From: Larix sibirica
Taxonomy: Eukaryota > Streptophyta > Pinopsida > Pinales > Pinaceae
Direction: 5' to 3'
DNA: 10,969 nucleotides
NCBI GenBank assembly: GCA_004151065.3
Contig: NWUY0300003039.1
Location: 26,901 to 37,869, forward strand
Numbering within the stretch: position 1 is the first letter of the stretch; each line of letters begins with the position of its first letter. This document shows positions 7,705 through 10,969 of the stretch, one piece after another. The position numbers and the translations under genes are program-made. The notes under the pieces are model-generated. The model searched no databases and was not told the origin of the DNA. It saw nothing but the letters and a program-made list of their open reading frames with translations.

Positions 7705-7850
7705 GAGGCTTACTCACCAAGGGGTTCAAAGACCTAGTTGTCTTCATGGTGGATGAGTTCAAATTCTCAAACCTCTAGTTGGGGACCAATCCTCATGTTA
7801 ATCACATATGTTAAACTTGTTGCCACTAGTTGGGGACCAATCCTCACACA
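7705..7850 (+). mobile_element. Second, more decayed SINE copy of the same family
   Basis: An A-box-like TACTCACCAAGGGG (7711-7724) and a B-box-like AGTTCAAATTC (7756-7766) lie 45 bp apart. Between them, GACCTAGTTGTCTTCATGGTG (7731-7751) corresponds to GACCTCGTTCTTCCTGGTG (2835-2853) of the SINE at 2811. The order GACCT, GTT, CTTC, TGGTG, GAGTTCAAA is kept in both copies, with small indels. Conservation of the bases between the two boxes is more than shared tRNA promoter rules would give. The part after the B box is different and contains a 51-bp tandem duplication. No clear target duplication or A-tail was found, so the 3' end is uncertain. Both copies could instead descend independently from the same tRNA. 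Confidence 0.5.
7775..7846. repeat. 51-bp spaced direct repeat with 21-bp identity
   Basis: CTAGTTGGGGACCAATCCTC and the A after it occur at 7775-7795 and again, unchanged, at 7826-7846. Identity over 21 bp suggests a local duplication younger than the surrounding decay, just after the SINE head. Confidence 0.92.
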
Positions 7851-8239
7851 GGTCTCTCATTTCTATTCCTAACTTCTTCCTATTCGTATTTAATGTCCTT
7901 GTCTATATGGTTATGCTTGGACCAAAGGACCTCAATGCCACTTGATAAGACTTGCTATTTCTAGTAATTAACATGAGCAATTTTGAATTTTGCTAGTGCT
8001 TGTGGAAAATGCATACTTACCCACCTTTTCTTGAATTGCATTTAGAGGGTGCATTTTACAACACAATATGGGAAGATTCGTCATGAGTGTAGAAGTAAAC
8101 TTTACACATTAAATATAGGAGATCAAATCCCTTGAGATGAAAAATTTCACAAATTTATGCATCTTTAAAAATGTTGAACCTTGAAAATTTTGATCTCTCC
8201 CAACCCTTGTTAAATTGAGATTTAAAATAAATATATACT
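7847..8239. other. Unassigned AT-rich DNA
   Basis: No gene or element recognised on either strand. Confidence 0.4.
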
Positions 8240-8266
8240 GATATATTTTGATCATAAAAATATATC
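8240..8266. repeat. Perfect 10-bp inverted repeat
   Basis: GATATATTTT at 8240-8249 and AAAATATATC at 8257-8266 are exact reverse complements around a 7-nt centre. The AT-only arms make chance or cruciform-prone slippage the simplest explanation. Confidence 0.85.
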
Positions 8267-8284
8267 AAAACTGATTATCATAAA

Positions 8285-8419
8285 CTGAGCATGTTCCAAG
8301 TTTTGTGAATGCTGGGAATAGAAAACACATGGCAATATAAAAAGAAAAGCCACTCAGTCACATGGAGAATCAATAACCTGAACATGTTTCAAGTTTTGTG
8401 AATGCTTGGCATAAAAACA
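8285..8419. repeat. Direct repeat of about 42 bp, offset 93 bp
   Basis: A block beginning CTGAGCATGTTCCAAGTTTT at 8285 recurs as CTGAACATGTTTCAAGTTTT at 8378. Both continue GTGAATGCTGGG or GTGAATGCTTGG and an A-rich end (to 8327 and 8419). There are a handful of substitutions. It could be a two-unit tandem duplication of about 93 bp whose intervening parts have diverged. Confidence 0.85.
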
Positions 8420-8820
8420 AGAGTAACAAAGAAGAAAAACAGAAGCAGCTTAGATTAAAGTTCCAAACCATAGTGATTCCACTCTTGCTTTAGATCTTCC
8501 ATCATTGTATTTTCATCACGGATCTAACTTTTCCATTTAATATGCCTCCGGATCAAATTGATTTTCCTTATTGCATCTTCATAAATGATTTGACTACCTG
8601 CACGTGGAAAGCTCCTCCCCTCCTATTAGGGATTAATTGGCCTCATATCAAATGTCGAAAGAGGGACTCCTATTGAAGAATGATTACTAATGTATCTAGG
8701 AAAGGCTAATTTCATACTAAATAACTCCAGTTATTCAATATAGCACACCATCATCTATGCACAAAGTATACATGGGCATTAGTTGAATTGGGGAATAGAA
8801 GGGTAGGCTAACAAACGAGT
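8420..8820. other. Unassigned DNA
   Basis: No repeat or coding match is recognised. Base composition is slightly less AT-rich than further left, for example CCTGCACGTGGAAAGCTCC near 8598. It lies directly downstream, on the minus strand, of the protein-like island at 8821-9070. If that island were a terminal exon, this would be its 3' untranslated side. Confidence 0.35.
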
Positions 8821-8946
8821 CTAAGCAGAATCGTCTTCATAACTCTCTGGATGGCTTACAACAGCTCCATCATCACATCCCATGGTTACTACCTTTAAAG
8901 TCCGGCCACACTTCATAAGAGTCCCATTTATCTCCCCGTCTACCAT
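8821..8946 (-). CDS. Candidate exon or gene fragment, product unknown
   Basis: The minus strand has a 41-codon frame from an ATG at 8946 to a TAG at 8821-8823. It includes GEINGTLMKCGRTLKVVTMG and ends HPESYEDDSA. The amino-acid mix (Gly, Asp, Glu, Ser, Val) is protein-like, unlike the Leu/Ile/Phe/Asn-rich translations around it. The DNA is GC-richer and keeps CpG sites (CCGG, CCCCGTC). A second minus frame through the same DNA (8873-9055) is also open and contains GRRGDKWDSYEVWPDFKG, followed by a possible splice donor AAAG/GTAGTAA near 8891. Only one frame can be right. A length of 41 codons is not significant by itself, and I recognise neither peptide. It could be the last exon of a plant gene, a captured gene fragment, or chance. 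Confidence 0.25.
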   Translation of the reverse strand: MVDGEINGTLMKCGRTLKVVTMGCDDGAVVSHPESYEDDSA

Positions 8947-9116
8947 GATTCATCTTTGACATTAAGTCATAAAATATCAGTTTGACACTAAAGCCATCAA
9001 GCCTAAATATCATCATTGGTGAGTTGATTACCAAATTCATTGTAAAGTCGACCAAGTTTGTCAGACTTCTTTAGTACAATTAATTAAAAAAAATGATCTA
9101 AACTTTCATGGCCACA

Positions 9117-9228
9117 TTTTCCATTAAAGGTCAGAACAATAAAATAACAGAGAAAACGAGTTAAACAAACTCTCATTGCCTCACTTTCCATTGAAGGTCA
9201 TCATGTTGAACAATAAAATAACAGAGAA
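9117..9228. repeat. Direct repeat of about 37-45 bp, offset 67 bp
   Basis: TTTTCCATTAAAGGTCA, then AACAATAAAATAACAGAGA (9117-9153), recurs as CTTTCCATTGAAGGTCA, then AACAATAAAATAACAGAGA (9184-9228). Seven to eight extra bases (TCATGTTG) sit in the middle of the second copy. The 3' halves are identical over 19 bp. The flanks also share TCATTGCCTC and TCATTGCTTCGCC. This is a local tandem duplication with an indel. Confidence 0.9.
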
Positions 9229-9599
9229 GAAACCAGGTGTACATTTAAATGAATTCATTGCTTCGCCTAGATGTCATCATTAGAGGATGGATTACCAAAA
9301 TTGTGTATTTTAAGAGATTATAGATTCTCATTTCCTTACATTGGTATCATTGCCAAAAACAACTTGAAAGTGATTCAACTTGATCTTTTCATGTGTATAA
9401 AAGCATTTTATCAGTAACAAAGTAGAACATTTTCCAATGCATTCATGAGAGGAGATCAAATAAAGAAGGCATAACACTATTTCAAGATTCCAACACATTG
9501 GTAGTTAACTGTTTCTTGGAACACTTTGAGAGGAAAAGATTTTATATATAAGGTATCACCTATTTCTTATTAACGCACACCGACACCCACACAGCAGGT
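9229..9599. other. Unassigned AT-rich DNA
   Basis: No gene or named repeat. A GC-richer snippet, GCACACCGACACCCACACAG (9575-9594), lies just before the small inverted repeat at 9600. Confidence 0.4.
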
Positions 9600-9625
9600 C
9601 CTATGTACAACCAGTCTTACATAGG
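9600..9625. repeat. Perfect 7-bp inverted repeat with 12-nt loop
   Basis: CCTATGT (9600-9606) and ACATAGG (9619-9625) are exact reverse complements. This is short, and no tail or partner suggests a terminator or RNA gene. Confidence 0.6.
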
Positions 9626-9904
9626 AAAGATATAAACCCAAACCCAGCAAACACATATTCATCCTCAGCTTGTTTTGAACATTTACCAGTATCAACAATT
9701 ATCGAACTAAAAATATTCAAAACAACTTGAAAAATACACTACAATGAATTGAGAATAATTTTGGAACCAACTTGAAAATTGGCTAGATGATATAAAAGAA
9801 AGAAAAATTTAAACATTTAAAAAAAATAACTATATTTTATTTGAAGTGCAGAATTATCACTTTAAATGGCTTCTCTTATAGAATACTAGGGCAAATAAAA
9901 ATAA
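9626..9904. other. Unassigned AT-rich DNA
   Basis: Nothing supported. It includes long A-rich and T-rich runs around 9790-9840. Confidence 0.4.
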
Positions 9905-10071
9905 CTTTAAAGTTTTTTTACTGCAAGCTCGACCTATTATTTTCGGATCAATCTCGGCGTAGCCTTTGTACATCGTTTGTACAAAGTTCAAACTCTATCA
10001 ATCTTTAATTAAAATTAATCTTTTATTAATGAAAGAATCTGCGTTTGCTGGGGTATTGACCCCAAACAAAC
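9905..10071. other. CpG-rich patch and adjoining hairpin of unknown origin
   Basis: Five CpG sites fall within 9930-9975 (GCTCGACC, TTTCGGATC, CTCGGCGTAG, CATCGTTT), while most of the window is nearly free of CpG. On the minus strand, part of the patch translates as MYKGYAEIDPKIIGRACSKK and is followed by a possible splice donor GCA/GTAAAA. The TACAAAGG-CTACGCCGAG order next to an ATTAATAAAAG signal also resembles the end of a plant LTR read on the minus strand. At 10043-10071 GTTTG, GGGGT, ACCCC and CAAAC form an imperfect two-block hairpin. I cannot decide between exon fragment and LTR end. Confidence 0.3.
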
Positions 10072-10445
10072 TTATTAATAGTGAATTTTTATTCCACAAA
10101 TTTGTATCAAGATAAATTCACAGTTTTGTACAATTCAGACAAACTATGGATCTACTAAAATCCTTTTTAAACTATTCATTCTTCATATATTCATATGTTT
10201 TCAGTTCAGAGGCAATTTCAGTGATTAGAATTTGATCAACTAAATCACAATATCAATAAGATCACATTAGAATATAAAACAATCAATAGACCTGGACAAA
10301 AAATGAATATTCACAATCACAACGGAGGGCCGTGCCAATGTACAGTATAAATCTATAACCTACTCTGCCTCCACTGGCCATGTAAAAATTAACGGAAAAC
10401 AAATAGTAACCCTAGCAGGATGTATAGTAGACTATCGTCACCCAC
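10072..10445. other. Mostly unassigned; weak minus-strand start region
   Basis: A minus-strand frame of 32 codons starts with an ATG at 10381 (MASGGRVGYRF...) and stops at 10283. Upstream on that strand there is a CTAGGGTT motif (about 10405-10412) and a TATATG element (about 10464-10469), an arrangement seen in plant 5' leaders. This is too little to call a gene. An 8-bp inverted pair, GTGAATTT (10081) and AAATTCAC (10114), also occurs. Confidence 0.2.
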
Positions 10446-10498
10446 GAAACCAATTTCTGTTTACATATATGAATCGGAAACCAATTTCTGTTAACATA
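10446..10498. repeat. 22-bp direct repeat, offset 31 bp
   Basis: GAAACCAATTTCTGTTTACA (10446) recurs as GAAACCAATTTCTGTTAACA (10477), each followed by TA. One mismatch in 22 bases makes this a recent local duplication. Confidence 0.93.
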
Positions 10499-10690
10499 AA
10501 AGAGATTATGTTAAGGGATCACTATATGATGATTACTATGAACTTGAAAGGAATTCCAACATATCCAACTATTAAATAAATTAAATTATAAATAAAAATA
10601 ATTTATCAATACTTTATCTTACTTTATTATTACATAAAAATGTTATGTAAGTCATATATATGTAAGTGATTTTTAAGGGCTAATCCACGG
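10499..10690. other. Very AT-rich spacer with a palindrome
   Basis: There is an almost GC-free run at 10570-10640. TTACATAA (10630-10637) and TTATGTAA (10643-10650) are an exact inverted pair with a 5-nt loop, followed by CATATATATG. No gene. Confidence 0.5.
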
Positions 10691-10713
10691 GGACAATATT
10701 ATGAATCAATTGA

Positions 10714-10969
10714 AGGTGGTCCAAAATTTTCCAAGGTTTTTGTAATGAAGAAGAAGGTAGAAAATTATTTGAGATGGTTTCTATAAATGAAATAAAAAAT
10801 ACTCTTAGTAAGGTTTCCATAGCTAAGAGTCCTCATGGATGGACTCTTAGTAAGTTTGGGAGAACTAAGAATCCATCTCTTTTAATACTGATCTATAAGG
10901 TTATAGCTAAAGTGATAGCAATAGAATTAAATCTACACTATCTAATCACATATGAAGGAACAATTAAGT
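10714..10969 (+). pseudogene. L1-type LINE reverse transcriptase fragment, internally deleted
   Basis: Non-LTR retrotransposons copy their RNA directly at the target site with this enzyme. From 10714 the frame is open to the window edge (85 codons). RKLFEMVSINEIKNTLSKVS, then IAKSPHGWT (10819-10845), matches the plant LINE pattern 'V---EI---L--M---KSPGPDGWT'. IYKVIAKVIAIELN (10891-10932) matches 'IYKVIAK-IANRLK', and HYLITYEGTI resembles 'LP-IISEEQ'. In intact elements these two blocks are about 60-70 residues apart; here only 15 residues separate them, so about 50 residues, including the 'RPISL' motif, are missing. A stop at 10711-10713 ends the frame to the left, and no endonuclease is recognised. 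The catalytic FADD block would lie beyond the right edge. Confidence 0.85.

Noticed and set aside
9486-9496. TGTTGGAATC on the minus strand, similar to the copia LTR start (also near 94 and 10553)
   Set aside because: No polypurine tract precedes it and the following sequence does not match 3420-3802.
10043-10071. Bacterial-type terminator hairpin
   Set aside because: The setting is eukaryotic, the stem is interrupted and there is no T-run.
10283-10381. Minus-strand 32-codon frame starting MASGGRVG with leader-like upstream motifs
   Set aside because: It is too short, has no recognised homology, and no continuing exon could be joined with confidence. Kept only as a note.

Overview
This window looks like non-genic DNA from a large, AT-rich plant nuclear genome. 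Dispersed and tandem repeats fill most of it, and no intact protein-coding gene, rRNA or tRNA gene is visible. The identifiable parts are relics of plant retroelements: a Ty1/copia element, two tRNA-derived SINE copies, an L1-type LINE fragment, and the leader of a second LTR retrotransposon. They are old, with in-frame stops and frameshifts throughout. The density of decayed elements and the lack of genes fit a gymnosperm or another giant plant genome. That placement is inference, because nothing in the window fixes the species.

Layout, left half. Bases 1-110 carry a C-rich hairpin typical of the leader of copia-type LTR elements. Bases 111-1728 are unassigned AT-rich DNA. Bases 1729-2525 are a degenerate tandem repeat of about 290-300 bp, in nearly three units. 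Bases 2661-2803 are an AT-rich array of short palindromic units. A tRNA-derived SINE (2811-3044) sits at the end of that array, flanked by a 20-21 bp target-site duplication. Bases 3420 to about 6010 are the 3' part of a minus-strand copia element: integrase tail, linker, reverse transcriptase, RNase H, polypurine tract and 3' LTR.

Layout, right half. Bases 6020-6600 look like part of another LTR element, with weak support. A 3 x 26 bp hairpin-forming tandem repeat is at 7093-7170. A second, weaker SINE of apparently the same family is at about 7705-7850. Bases 8240-9228 hold several pairwise direct repeats and one island of protein-like reading frame on the minus strand (8821-9070). Bases 9600-10500 hold small inverted and direct repeats and a CpG-rich patch. 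The window ends inside a plus-strand LINE reverse transcriptase fragment (10714-10969).

No set of genes here works together as a pathway. The biology visible is insertion, nesting and decay of retroelements. I found no convincing new system. The items most worth checking are the SINE family with its long target duplication, the three-hairpin 26-bp array, the internally deleted LINE with a repeat at the deletion point, and the CpG-retaining, protein-like patches at 8821-9070 and 9930-9975.
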